Source: Desulfopila aestuarii DSM 18488
GTDB taxonomy: Bacteria > Desulfobacterota > Desulfobulbia > Desulfobulbales > Desulfocapsaceae
Direction of reading: 5' to 3'
Assembly (NCBI GenBank): GCA_945863875.1
Contig: CAMBBS010000013.1
Location: 1 to 64,000, forward strand
Length of the DNA stretch: 64,000 bases
Below, piece after piece: positions 46,678-55,437 of the stretch. A program made the translations under genes and the position numbers. The notes under the pieces are model-generated. The model did no database searches and was not told the origin of the DNA. It saw nothing but the letters and a program-made list of their open reading frames with translations. Position 1 is the stretch's first letter. The number at the start of each line of letters is the position of its first letter.

Positions 46678-46706
46678 ACAATTAAAATTGAACAGGGTAA
46701 TTGACA
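46678..46706. promoter_or_regulatory. Possible TetR-family operator before the tetR gene
   Basis: ATTAAAATTGAACAGG (reverse: CCTGTTCAATTTTAAT) shares the core TRTTCA...AATT with sites before patA (47471) and potA (51201). It lies about 60 bases upstream of the regulator, as expected for autoregulation. Confidence 0.35.
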
Positions 46707-46755
46707 AAATATAACATCATCGAATTGCACCCTTTACATTTTTTCCAGGATCTTT

Positions 46756-47364
46756 ATGGCTCGTCGGAAAAACCAAAACGCTGAACTGAGAAGACCCGAG
46801 ATTCTTGAGGCATATTATCGTGTTCTCGTTGAAGAGGGACTGGAAGGGACGTCAATTGGTAAGATCGCCAGACATCTGGGAATCCATCCGAGCCTTATAC
46901 TGCATTATTTCAATAATAAAGAGACGTTGCGACTCGCGCTCATCGAGCTGATGATCGACAAGTTCAAATCGCAGCATTTGCTCAAGTTTGACCACATCGA
47001 AGATGACGCCGAACGCTTTTACGCACTTATCGATACGATCTTTAGTTATAAATGGTCACGCACCGTTGATCCGGGTGTCCACTTTGGCTTTTATTACCAA
47101 AGCTTCAGGGACGCCAATGTCGCCACGTTATTTCGAGAAATGTTCCAGTGGCTGCGAAATTATCTGCACGACCAATTCATGATTTTCAACAAAAAGGGCA
47201 TTATCCAGGTCGACGATGCACGGAAAGCTGCCGATTTTGTCGTGACCCTGATGGAAGGACTGGAGTTTCATGCACAATTTTTAGGGCATGACCAGCCATT
47301 TGAGGCGTTTGCCGAAACGGCCAGGCAGACCGCCCTCGCCGTGCTGAACAAGCGTCTTTTATAA
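46756..47364 (+). CDS. TetR-family transcriptional regulator
   Basis: A 202-residue regulator. The N-terminal HTH is typical: ILEAYYRVLVEEGLEGTSIG followed by KIARHLGIHPSLILHYFNNK. The C-terminal ligand domain has a TetR_C/BetI-like pattern (FYALIDTIFSYKWSRTVDPG). It stands directly upstream of patA-AOR-moaD on the same strand, with 180-240 bases between, so it is the likely repressor of that operon, with the amine, aldehyde or polyamine as candidate inducer (inference). Confidence 0.9.
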   Translation: MARRKNQNAELRRPEILEAYYRVLVEEGLEGTSIGKIARHLGIHPSLILHYFNNKETLRLALIELMIDKFKSQHLLKFDHIEDDAERFYALIDTIFSYKWSRTVDPGVHFGFYYQSFRDANVATLFREMFQWLRNYLHDQFMIFNKKGIIQVDDARKAADFVVTLMEGLEFHAQFLGHDQPFEAFAETARQTALAVLNKRLL

Positions 47365-47470
47365 AAGCATTACCGACAACCAACATATTCTCCCCGGGCA
47401 GCATAGGTACAAAAGGGACAGGACAAGGGATAAAAAAGTTTTTCGCATGGCTCTTGCACCACTAAATTAA

Positions 47471-47490
47471 CCAACTATTCAATTAAATAT
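47471..47490. promoter_or_regulatory. Possible TetR-family operator before patA
   Basis: CCAACTATTCAATTAAATAT resembles the sites before tetR and potA (core TRTTCA followed by AATT-like sequence). It lies about 115 bases upstream of the patA start. Confidence 0.3.
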
Positions 47491-47602
47491 CAGCAACATT
47501 TTACATTACATAACCGCTATTGATACTGAACCGTTCTCCAGCGCAATGACGCCTGGAAACGTTTACAAAGCGGATAAAAGAAACAAAAAGGAGGTTTCTA
47601 AA

Positions 47603-49003
47603 GTGACGAAGTCAGTGGATACAAACAGAGGTATGACCGAGGCGCCTTCCCACCGGAATATCGATGACGCTTTCCATGAAGCCCAAAAGATGGTCAAGCT
47701 TATCCAGACCCCCGAGGCTGAGGTGACGGATGAGGAACGACTGTGGGTTGCGACATCGACATATCAAAACTTTGCCGACCATATCAACAAGGGATTCCTG
47801 GAATATCGCAAATCGGTCACCGAGACGAACGATTTCGCGCTCACTGACTGGCAGGGCGAAGGATCCATACTCCGCGATGTCATGGGACGGGAATATATTG
47901 ATATGCTCGGTGGCTTCGGACTGTATTCTCCCGGTATTCGTCACCCGAAAATAGTCGCCGCCGCCAAGGCCCAGCTCGATCGCAGCCCGCAATACAGCCA
48001 GGAAATGCTCGACCCTTTACGGGCGCATCTGGCCAAGGTGATTGCCAAATTGACCCCTGGCGACATCCAGTATGGCTTTTTTGCCAACAGCGGCACCGAG
48101 GCTGTCGACGGAGCAATGAAACTGGCCAAGCTCTATACCGGGAAAAGCGGCTTTATCTCAACCCTGAGAGGATTCCATGGAAAATCTCTTGGCGCACTCT
48201 CCCTCCTCGGCAAAGCGGTGTACCGCCAGCCATTATTACCCCTGCTGAGCGGCGTGCGACATGTCCCCTTCGGCGACGCGGATGCCGTTGAGCAGGAATT
48301 GCGAAGAGCCAAGGAGGTTGGCGACGGCATCGCCGGTGTCGTCGTTGAACCTATCCAGGGTGAAGCCGGCGCGATCGAGCCGCCGGATGATTACTGGCCA
48401 AGACTGCGGCGGATCTGTGATCAGTATGACGTGCTGCTGATCGCAGACGAGGTGCAGACGGGATTTGGCCGTACCGGAAAAATTTTTGGTGTTGATCACT
48501 GGGGGGTCACTCCGGACATCATGTGTTTCGGCAAAGCCCTCGGTGGCGGGGTTATCGCCATGTCTGCTTTCTTCTCAACGGCAAAAATCTGGAAATGCAT
48601 GGAACCAAATCCCTTCATGCACACCACCACCACCGGCGGCAACCCGGTGGCATGTGCCGCGGCACTCGCGCAGATCACCGTTCTTCTCGAAGAAGATCTG
48701 GCCGGACAGGCCGCAGAGAAAGGTGAATATATAAAGAAAAAAGTGTTGGCACTTCAGGAAAAATATCCCATGATTCTGAGCGGCATACAGGGACGTGGCC
48801 TGCTTCTTGGCATGGTCTTTCCCAGTGATGAAATTGGTTACCAGGTTGCATCCGGTCTTTTCAGCCGTGGCGTGCTGACCGCAGGCACCCTCAATAACGC
48901 CAAAACAATCCGGCTTGAACCGGCGTTGAATATTCCCTACGCGTTAATTGATAAAATGCTGCAACGGCTCGAAGAAACGTTTGCCGATTTGCAGACCGCC
49001 TAG
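47603..49003 (+). CDS. patA: Putrescine aminotransferase-like class III transaminase
   Basis: A 466-residue PLP transaminase. It follows E. coli PatA motif by motif: NKGFLEYRKSVTETNDFALT near the N-terminus, then YIDMLGGFGLYSPGIRHP, NSGTEAVDGAMKLAKLYTG, GFHGKSLGALSLLGKAVYRQ, LLIADEVQTGFGRTGKIFGV, CFGKALGGGVIAMSAFF (Schiff-base Lys) and GVLTAGTLNNAKTIRLEPAL. It should convert putrescine plus 2-oxoglutarate to 4-aminobutanal and glutamate. The GTG start at 47603 is chosen because a perfect AAGGAGG lies 8 bases upstream; the frame is open 19 codons earlier. It is 39 bases ahead of the AOR gene, in an operon with AOR and a MoaD-like gene. Cadaverine could be an alternative substrate. Confidence 0.9.
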   Translation: MTKSVDTNRGMTEAPSHRNIDDAFHEAQKMVKLIQTPEAEVTDEERLWVATSTYQNFADHINKGFLEYRKSVTETNDFALTDWQGEGSILRDVMGREYIDMLGGFGLYSPGIRHPKIVAAAKAQLDRSPQYSQEMLDPLRAHLAKVIAKLTPGDIQYGFFANSGTEAVDGAMKLAKLYTGKSGFISTLRGFHGKSLGALSLLGKAVYRQPLLPLLSGVRHVPFGDADAVEQELRRAKEVGDGIAGVVVEPIQGEAGAIEPPDDYWPRLRRICDQYDVLLIADEVQTGFGRTGKIFGVDHWGVTPDIMCFGKALGGGVIAMSAFFSTAKIWKCMEPNPFMHTTTTGGNPVACAAALAQITVLLEEDLAGQAAEKGEYIKKKVLALQEKYPMILSGIQGRGLLLGMVFPSDEIGYQVASGLFSRGVLTAGTLNNAKTIRLEPALNIPYALIDKMLQRLEETFADLQTA

Positions 49004-49042
49004 ATCAGAGCTATTAACAACTACCCGATAACGGAGGATAAT

Positions 49043-50785
49043 ATGAGCTTTCTCAGAGTCAATATGACCACGGAAACTGTCCAGTGGGAAGATATACCGG
49101 AAGAATATTCGCTGTTGGGCGGCAGGGCACTGACCTCCATTATGATCAACAACGAGATGTCGGCCACGGTTGCACCACTGGGAGTGGAGAATAAACTGAT
49201 CTTTGCCCCAGGTTATTTCACCGGCACCCCGCTCATCAACACCGGGCGGCTGTCGGTCGGGGCGAAAAGTCCCCTTACCGGCGGCATCAAAGAGAGTAAT
49301 GTCGGCGGCACGGTGGCCTACTCTCTGGCCAGGCTTGGCATCAAAGCGGTTATTATCGAGGGCAAGGCGGTTGGTGACAAATACTTTCTCCTGAACATCG
49401 AGGCTAAAAACACAGCAAGTCTGGTCAGCGCCGACAACCTGAAGGGCATGCGCACCTATGCGCTCGCCAAAAAACTGCACGAAGAGTACGGCGAGAAAAA
49501 GAGCATAACCTGCATCGGTCCGGCCGGCGATTTCCAGCTGCATTCCGCGTCAATTCAATCCACCGATCTTGACGGACGCCCATGCCGTGCAGCTGGCCGT
49601 GGCGGGCTGGGCGCAGTTATGGGGGCCAAGGGTTTGAAGGCGATAATCGTCGATCGTCAGGGCAAGATACCCTCTGAAATCACCGACGCGGTTGGTTTCC
49701 AGAAAGCCGCCAGAGCCTACGCCAAAGATGTGCAAAACGATGAGTTCAGCGGCCAGGTTCTGCCGGAATTCGGCACTGCTGTTCTGGTCGAACCGATTAA
49801 CGCCGCCGGCGCCTTCCCGACAAACAATGCCCGATTCGGCCAGTTCAAAGGCATCGGCAAGATCAGCGGTGAAACCATGGCCAGGGTCATCAAGGAACGC
49901 GGTGGCAAAACACAGCATAAAGGCTGTTCGCAGTGCATTATCGACTGCTCCAATGAATTCGTCACCGAAAAAGGCGAGTATGTGACCTCGTCCCTTGAAT
50001 ACGAAACCATCTGGGCGATGGGCGGCATGATCGGCAACGACAATCTGGATGCCATCGCCAGACTCGATTTCCTCTGCGATGATATCGGAATTGACACCAT
50101 GAACACCGGCGCGGCATTGGCGGTAGCCTTTGATGCCGGTTACCGTGAGTTCGGCGATGCGGATGCGGCCATCAGTCTGGTTGAAGAGGTGGCAGCCGGA
50201 ACCGAGATGGGCCGACTTATCGGCAATGGCCCCAATGCCGTCGGCAAACACTTTAACCACAGCCGGGTGCCGACGGTTAAAGGTCAGGGGATGGCCGCCT
50301 ATGACCCGCGTGCCATTCAGGGAATGGCCGTGACCTATGCGACAACCGCCATGGGGGCGGACCACACCGCCGGCTGGGTTGTCGACAAGAACCTGGAAGC
50401 CTTTGGCGGAACCGTCGATGCCATGGAGGCCACGGGCCAGGTAGAAATTTCCCGTAACGCCCAGATTCATATGGCCGCCGTGGACAGCGCCGGCATCTGT
50501 GATTTTGCCCAGTCGGGGCTGGCGACAGAAGCGGGGATCAATAACGTCTTTACCATGATGGCTGCCAAATCAGGCCAGGTTTTCGGCCGGGAAGAGTGGA
50601 CGGAACTCGGCCGACGCGTCATAAAAGCGGAGCTGGAATTTAACCGAAAGGCCGGTTTCACCAAAGATGACGATCGCTTGCCGCCAATGTTCTACAACGA
50701 GCCCCTGCCTCCACATAATGTGGTCGTCAAGGTGAGCGATGAACAAATGGATTCCACCTTTGATTTTTTAAGGAACACTCCATGA
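49043..50785 (+). CDS. Tungsten-type aldehyde:ferredoxin oxidoreductase (with PatA)
   Basis: A 580-residue AOR-family enzyme. The N-terminal domain has YSLLGGRALTSIMINNEM and TGRLSVGAKSPLTGGIKESN, the pterin-binding region of AORs. The [4Fe-4S] ligands appear as HKGCSQCIIDCSN (CxxCxxxC, near 293-300) and DSAGICDFAQSG (fourth Cys, near 484). ATTAMGADHTAGW is a second pterin contact region. GGAGG precedes the ATG. The coupled MoaD-like gene overlaps by 4 bases (ATGA). Beside a putrescine transaminase, its substrate is most likely 4-aminobutanal, giving GABA plus reduced ferredoxin. The other AOR here (32569) is only distantly similar. Confidence 0.92.
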   Translation: MSFLRVNMTTETVQWEDIPEEYSLLGGRALTSIMINNEMSATVAPLGVENKLIFAPGYFTGTPLINTGRLSVGAKSPLTGGIKESNVGGTVAYSLARLGIKAVIIEGKAVGDKYFLLNIEAKNTASLVSADNLKGMRTYALAKKLHEEYGEKKSITCIGPAGDFQLHSASIQSTDLDGRPCRAAGRGGLGAVMGAKGLKAIIVDRQGKIPSEITDAVGFQKAARAYAKDVQNDEFSGQVLPEFGTAVLVEPINAAGAFPTNNARFGQFKGIGKISGETMARVIKERGGKTQHKGCSQCIIDCSNEFVTEKGEYVTSSLEYETIWAMGGMIGNDNLDAIARLDFLCDDIGIDTMNTGAALAVAFDAGYREFGDADAAISLVEEVAAGTEMGRLIGNGPNAVGKHFNHSRVPTVKGQGMAAYDPRAIQGMAVTYATTAMGADHTAGWVVDKNLEAFGGTVDAMEATGQVEISRNAQIHMAAVDSAGICDFAQSGLATEAGINNVFTMMAAKSGQVFGREEWTELGRRVIKAELEFNRKAGFTKDDDRLPPMFYNEPLPPHNVVVKVSDEQMDSTFDFLRNTP

Positions 50786-51021
50786 AGGTCTGTGTCAAAC
50801 TTTTTGGCACCCTGCCCGCCTACTACCCCGGCTGCTATCCGGACATGGGCCTTGATGTGGAGATTCCGGCCAAGACATCGGTTGCCGAACTGGTTGATCT
50901 GGTCAGAATACCACCGGAACAGGTGGCCATCGTCGCCATTAACGGCATGCTGGCGAAGGGGAATCAATTGGTGCCGGAAGGCGCCGAGGTGAAACTGTTT
51001 CAACCTCTGAACGGCGGTTGA
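50782..51021 (+). CDS. MoaD/ThiS-like small beta-grasp protein
   Basis: A 79-residue ubiquitin-fold protein (VKLFGTLPAYYPGCYPDMGL at the start) that ends in EVKLFQPLNGG. The C-terminal Gly-Gly is the thiocarboxylate-forming tail of MoaD and ThiS. It overlaps the AOR stop codon (ATGA). In many AOR operons a dedicated MoaD homologue supplies sulfur for the tungsto- or molybdopterin dithiolene. That role is inferred from family and position. It is the last gene of the patA operon; the next 468 bases carry control elements of potABCD. Confidence 0.88.
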   Translation: MKVCVKLFGTLPAYYPGCYPDMGLDVEIPAKTSVAELVDLVRIPPEQVAIVAINGMLAKGNQLVPEGAEVKLFQPLNGG

Positions 51022-51200
51022 AAAATCGACCCGCGGCACTCCCGACCATCTCATGGGTCTCGCGGACCTGCTGCACCAGCTTTCCCAGGGACTCTCTACC
51101 GGAAAAGTGCACGGAAAACGGTGGACGCAATATTACATTTTTGCAACACTTCTCACATTTAAACGACAATTATGGGCATTCCCATCATGCTGTAAAATTA

Positions 51201-51225
51201 TTAACTGTTCAGTCAATTGATATTC
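51201..51225. promoter_or_regulatory. Possible TetR-family operator upstream of potABCD
   Basis: TTAACTGTTCAGTCAATTGA shares the TGTTCA...CAATT core with the site upstream of tetR. It lies about 30 bases upstream of the sigma-54 promoter. Confidence 0.3.
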
Positions 51226-51251
51226 AAGGGGAAAACGGAAACTGCCGGGGA

Positions 51252-51268
51252 TGGCACTGGATTTGCTA
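51252..51268 (+). promoter_or_regulatory. Sigma-54 promoter upstream of potABCD
   Basis: TGGCACTGGATTTGCTA carries GG and GC ten bases apart and matches the -24/-12 consensus well. Transcription would start near 51280, about 210 bases ahead of potA, leaving a long leader that contains the dispersed repeat at 51371. Confidence 0.65.
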
Positions 51269-51370
51269 CACGAAGCCATCGACATTTGTTTTTCTCGTAC
51301 CCGGTCGGATCGCTGGGTACCGTAAGCGGTTATCAAAAAACAACATAGCCAAAGATAGACCCGGAACGGC

Positions 51371-51427
51371 ATAAGGAGCCGTAGCGAAATGGGTGAAAAC
51401 AGCCGGGTTATTTCATAACGGGTCCTA
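51371..51427 (+). repeat. Dispersed ~58-bp repeat, copy 2
   Basis: ATAAGGAGCCGTAGCG, then GGGTGAAAACAGCCGG and a short GTTA/TAAC hairpin match 42973-43030. It lies in the potA leader, so it would be transcribed from the sigma-54 promoter. Confidence 0.6.
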
Positions 51428-51489
51428 AATAAAACAATGCAGAGAAACCAGTGGTCTCTCTGCACCGTGTGCATCAAGAAAGGAACAAA

Positions 51490-52530
51490 ATGGCCAATGA
51501 GATTGAAAAAAATTTACACCTGAAAAATATATGCAAAAGCTTTGGTGATGTGCGGGCGGTCGACAATATCTCCCTCACCGTCCCGGCCGGCTCGTTTTTC
51601 ACTTTGCTTGGTCCTTCCGGTTGCGGCAAAACCACGCTGCTGCGCATCATTGCCGGCCTGGAGTTGCAGGACTCCGGCCAGGTGATCCTCGGCAGTGAGG
51701 ACATATCTTCCTTGCCGGCAACGAAACGACACATCAATACCGTTTTCCAGAGCTACGCTCTGTTCCCCCACCTCTCAATATTCGAAAATGTCGCCTTTGG
51801 TCTGCGCGCGAGAAAATTTGCCGAAAATGATATCAAGAAAAGGGTAACCCCGCGCCTGGAGATGCTCGGCATCGAGAGCATGTGTAACAGGCTGCCCCAT
51901 CAGCTTTCCGGTGGCCAGAAACAGCGAGTGGCACTGGCCCGGGCCTTAGTCAACGAGCCGGATGTCCTTCTCCTTGACGAACCAATGTCCGCCCTTGACG
52001 CCAAGCTGCGCGCCCAGGTGCAGGTAGAGCTGCGCAGCCTGCAGCAAAAGCTCGGCCAGACCTTCATTCTCGTAACCCACGACCAGGAAGAAGCCCTGGT
52101 CGTCTCTGATACGATCGCGGTGATCAGAAACGGCGTGATAGAACAGGCAGGCACGCCGGAAGAGGTCTATGATCATCCCACATCGAAATTTGTCGCCGAG
52201 TTTCTCGGCGCCGCCAATCTGATCGAGGGGGAGTTTGTCGAGAACCGGTTTCATTCCACTCTGGGGTCATTCCAGTTGTCGACAACACCGACCTGGCGCT
52301 CCGGTACGGTTGCCTTCAGACCGGAATGGACTCGCATCCACGAGAGTGATCCAGGGGGGAATAGCTTTCGGGCAAAGATACGGGAGATCATCTACCGGGG
52401 CACCGACTTCGATATCTGGTTCGAGCCCGGACCTATCCGCGTCAGATCAAATACCTATAAACATTTCAAGGTAGGGGACCAAGTGTGGCTCGACATCGCC
52501 CCGACGGATCTGGTGGTGCTCGATGCATAA
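51490..52530 (+). CDS. potA: Spermidine/putrescine ABC transporter ATPase PotA
   Basis: A 346-residue ATPase. Walker A is GPSGCGKTT, the Q-loop is VFQSYALFPHLS, the signature LSGGQKQRVALARAL, Walker B VLLLDEPMSALDAKLR, the switch His FILVTHDQEEAL, and a TOBE domain occupies the last ~100 residues. The whole matches PotA. The start at 51490 follows AAAGGA; the frame is open 13 codons upstream. It overlaps potB by 8 bases. It is the first gene of potABCD, 468 bases after the MoaD-like gene. Confidence 0.94.
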   Translation: MANEIEKNLHLKNICKSFGDVRAVDNISLTVPAGSFFTLLGPSGCGKTTLLRIIAGLELQDSGQVILGSEDISSLPATKRHINTVFQSYALFPHLSIFENVAFGLRARKFAENDIKKRVTPRLEMLGIESMCNRLPHQLSGGQKQRVALARALVNEPDVLLLDEPMSALDAKLRAQVQVELRSLQQKLGQTFILVTHDQEEALVVSDTIAVIRNGVIEQAGTPEEVYDHPTSKFVAEFLGAANLIEGEFVENRFHSTLGSFQLSTTPTWRSGTVAFRPEWTRIHESDPGGNSFRAKIREIIYRGTDFDIWFEPGPIRVRSNTYKHFKVGDQVWLDIAPTDLVVLDA

Positions 52531-53428
52531 TATTATTATCTGGTATGGGGAGTTGACCTCGGTTCGCTCCCTGCTCAAACGCGGCTTACTCTTTCTTTCG
52601 CCGGGCATTGCCTGGCTTCTGGTCTTTCTCGTCCTTCCCGGGCTGGTCCTGGTGGCAGTCAGCTTTGCCAGTCGCGGGTCCTATGGAGAACTGATCTGGA
52701 GCTTTAGTTTTGAAAACTATTCGCGCCTGGCCGGGTTCGGCATGTTCGGCTGGACGGCGGACTACCTGACCATTGTCTGGCGATCGATCGTCGTCGCTTT
52801 TTTCACCTCGTTGATTTCCGTGCTGCTCAGTTACCCGCTCTGTTTTTTTATCGCCGCAAGGCCTGAACGGACACGCTTTCTCTGGTTGACCATGCTGATC
52901 ATCCCCTTCTGGACCAATATGGTTATTCGCAGCTACTCCTGGTTTCTCATTCTGGCGCCGGAACTGCCGTTTGCACAAGTTGCCGCCAGGCTCGGCATCA
53001 TCCCTGAAGGATCACCGCTCTATCCAAGCGTTCTTGCCGTCTATCTCGGCATGGTGTCGCTCTACCTGCCCTTTGTTGCCCTGCCGCTGTATTCCAGTAT
53101 CGAAAAACTCGACTGGTCCTTGGTGGAGGCGGCCCAGGATCTCTATGCGTCGCGGAGCAGAATTTTTTTACACGCTATCCTGCCGCAGACCTTACCGGGA
53201 CTCTCGGTGGGCATCATCCTGACCTTTGTTCCGGCCATGGGCATGTTCGTCGTGCCGGACCTGCTCGGAGGAGCAAAATACATGCTCATCGGCAACCTTA
53301 TTCAGCAACAGTTCAGCACCAGCCGCGACTGGCCGTTTGGCGCCGCCATCTCGATGGGCTTAATGGTGCTGACCATGGGCAGCCTCTATTTTTACCGCAA
53401 AAAAAGCCGAGGGGGGACAATACTTTGA
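52523..53428 (+). CDS. potB: Spermidine/putrescine ABC permease PotB
   Basis: A 301-residue permease with six or so membrane helices. The cytoplasmic EAA loop is seen as LVEAAQDLYASRSRIFLHAI. The ATG at 52523 overlaps potA; a TTG at 52553 with GGGGAG upstream is an alternative and would remove ten residues. Its stop overlaps the TTG start of potC. It forms the pore with PotC. Confidence 0.93.
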   Translation: MHNIIIWYGELTSVRSLLKRGLLFLSPGIAWLLVFLVLPGLVLVAVSFASRGSYGELIWSFSFENYSRLAGFGMFGWTADYLTIVWRSIVVAFFTSLISVLLSYPLCFFIAARPERTRFLWLTMLIIPFWTNMVIRSYSWFLILAPELPFAQVAARLGIIPEGSPLYPSVLAVYLGMVSLYLPFVALPLYSSIEKLDWSLVEAAQDLYASRSRIFLHAILPQTLPGLSVGIILTFVPAMGMFVVPDLLGGAKYMLIGNLIQQQFSTSRDWPFGAAISMGLMVLTMGSLYFYRKKSRGGTIL

Positions 53429-54225
53429 AACGATCCGGCGTAGTGATCAGTTGTCTGGCGCTCATGACTATGGCTTTTCTCTATCTGCCCCTTCTGGCGG
53501 TGGCTTTTTTTTCGGTGAACGCGACAAAATACGGCCTCGTCTGGAAGGGCTTCACTCTCGACTGGTATGTTAAACTCTTTTCTAACGAGGTGATCCTCGG
53601 TGCAGCAGTCAACACGCTGGAACTGGCGGTTATTTCCACCGTCATTTCAACCGTGCTCGGCACAATCCTCGCTATAGGCATTGACCGTTTCCCCTGGTCA
53701 AAGAGATCGGCGACCAGTCTTGACATGATTCTGCATCTGCCGGTAGTCATTCCCGACATCATCCTTGCCGCTGCCCTGGTTGTCGCTTTTGGCATGTTAC
53801 GCCTGGTCTCCTCCTGGTTTGAGCCCGGCATGCTGAATATGGTCATCGGCCACGTCACCTTCCAGATTGCCTTTGTCGCTTTGGTCGTACGAAGCAGACT
53901 CGACGCTGTCGGAAAAGACATCGAAGAGGCGGCCCGTGATCTCTTTGCCTCGAACACCTATCTGCTCCGTCACGTGACTCTGCCCCTTATTCTGCCGGGC
54001 ATTGTCGCCGGGGCAATGCTCGCTTTCACCCTGTCGCTCGATGATTTTGTCATCAGTTTTTTCACCGCCGGTACTGATTCGGTGACGTTGCCGATTTATA
54101 TATACGCTGCTGTCCGCCGGGTTGTGACGCCGGAGATTCATGCTCTTTCCACCCTCGTTCTTCTGGCAACCGTATTGCTGGTGATTGGTACGGAACGAGT
54201 GTCTCGAAGGTTTCAACAGAGATAA
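53425..54225 (+). CDS. potC: Spermidine/putrescine ABC permease PotC
   Basis: A 266-residue permease. The start is TTG at 53425, supported by GAGGGGGGAC just upstream and by the overlap with the potB stop. The EAA loop reads IEEAARDLFASNTYLLRHVT, followed by ALSLDDFVISFF-like residues (LSLDDFVISFFTAG), a conserved PotC segment. It is followed by 95 bases before potD. Confidence 0.93.
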   Translation: MKRSGVVISCLALMTMAFLYLPLLAVAFFSVNATKYGLVWKGFTLDWYVKLFSNEVILGAAVNTLELAVISTVISTVLGTILAIGIDRFPWSKRSATSLDMILHLPVVIPDIILAAALVVAFGMLRLVSSWFEPGMLNMVIGHVTFQIAFVALVVRSRLDAVGKDIEEAARDLFASNTYLLRHVTLPLILPGIVAGAMLAFTLSLDDFVISFFTAGTDSVTLPIYIYAAVRRVVTPEIHALSTLVLLATVLLVIGTERVSRRFQQR

Positions 54226-54320
54226 GTCGCCGGTGGCCGGCTGGAAGCGAAACAAAGAACTGTAGTCGTGGTGATGGTTAGGTTATCTTGCCAATCTCAA
54301 CAAAACATGGAGAAACACTA

Positions 54321-55373
54321 ATGAAAAAAATGACATCCCTGCTCGCCGCTTTACTGATCTTGCTCGGCGCCACATTTACATTCGCCCAGGAGGAACTGCA
54401 TGTCTTCAGCTGGTCGGAATATATGGATGAAGCCCAGATGGCCAAAGACTTTGAGGCTGCAACCGGCATCAAGGTGAAAATTGACCTGTATGAGTCAAAC
54501 GAGGATATGATCGCCAAGCTGCAAGCTGGAGGCGTCCGGCAGTACGATATTATTATTCCTTCTGATTTTGTCATTCCGAGCCTGGTCAATCTGAATCTCA
54601 TCCAGAAACTCGATCACAGCAAGATCCCCAATATCAACAACCTCTCGGAAAAATTTAGAACGGCGGAGTTTGATCCGGGCAACGTGTACACGGTCGGCTG
54701 GCAGTGGGGCACCGTCGGCCTCATGTATAACCGCGACAAAGTATCCGACAGTGATGTGTCCTCCTGGTCGATCCTCTTTGATCCAAACAAAAACCCCGGC
54801 TCTTTTTATCTCATTGATTCAGTAAGGGAAATGCTCGGGATTGCTCTCGTTTCCCTTGGCTATGACTTCAACACGACCGAACCTGGCGAGTTGAAAGCCG
54901 CGGTAGATTTACTTGTTGCCACGAAAAAGAAACCGACCTGTCTCGGCTTTAAAGGCGGTGTCGGCGGGAAAAACGACATCATCGCCGGCGTGGCCAATGC
55001 GGCCATCGTCTATAACGGCGATGCTATTCAGACCGTCTCCGAGGAACCGGATAAATATGCCTTCATCGTCCCGAAAGAGGGCACCGTCATCTGGATCGAT
55101 TCAATGTGCATTCCTGCCGAGGCGCCCAACGTTTCGGCCGCCCATAAATGGATTAACTGGATCCTGGAGCCGAAAGTGGGTGCCGCTTTATCGAACTACA
55201 ACCACTATGCCACACCAAATGAAGCCGCCAAACCATTTCTGGCCAAAGAAGATCTCAACAACCCAGGGGTCTGGCCACCGGCTGAGACGATGAAGACGCT
55301 CAGTTTCGCCAAAGACCTTGGCGACAAAATGAAGATGATCGACCAGGCCTGGACAATGGTAAAATCCAACTGA
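54321..55373 (+). CDS. potD: Spermidine/putrescine ABC substrate-binding protein PotD
   Basis: A 350-residue periplasmic binding protein. The signal peptide MKKMTSLLAALLILLGATF is cleaved after FA. The mature part starts EELHVFSWSEYMDEAQ, matching PotD/PotF (usually xxYxWSxYI). Ligand-region aromatic and acidic residues (TVGWQWGTVGLMYN, DSVREMLG) fit the family. The start at 54321 follows ATGGAG. Polyamine preference (putrescine versus spermidine) cannot be settled by eye. It ends the operon before a strong inverted repeat. Confidence 0.93.
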   Translation: MKKMTSLLAALLILLGATFTFAQEELHVFSWSEYMDEAQMAKDFEAATGIKVKIDLYESNEDMIAKLQAGGVRQYDIIIPSDFVIPSLVNLNLIQKLDHSKIPNINNLSEKFRTAEFDPGNVYTVGWQWGTVGLMYNRDKVSDSDVSSWSILFDPNKNPGSFYLIDSVREMLGIALVSLGYDFNTTEPGELKAAVDLLVATKKKPTCLGFKGGVGGKNDIIAGVANAAIVYNGDAIQTVSEEPDKYAFIVPKEGTVIWIDSMCIPAEAPNVSAAHKWINWILEPKVGAALSNYNHYATPNEAAKPFLAKEDLNNPGVWPPAETMKTLSFAKDLGDKMKMIDQAWTMVKSN

Positions 55374-55389
55374 TCCACAACCATACAAC

Positions 55390-55423
55390 CTGTCAGGACA
55401 GAGCACGGCATCCGTCCTGACAG
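55390..55423 (+). terminator. Hairpin after potD
   Basis: CTGTCAGGAC and GTCCTGACAG are perfect 10-bp arms around a 14-base loop, 17 bases past the potD stop and ahead of the converging DUF945 gene. No long T-run follows on either strand, so termination may be weak or bidirectional. Confidence 0.6.
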
Positions 55424-55437
55424 ATGATACAGTGTAC

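Noticed and set aside
47440-47470. A sigma-54 promoter before patA (ATGGCTCTTGCACC)
   Set aside because: The GG and GC are only five bases apart, not ten.
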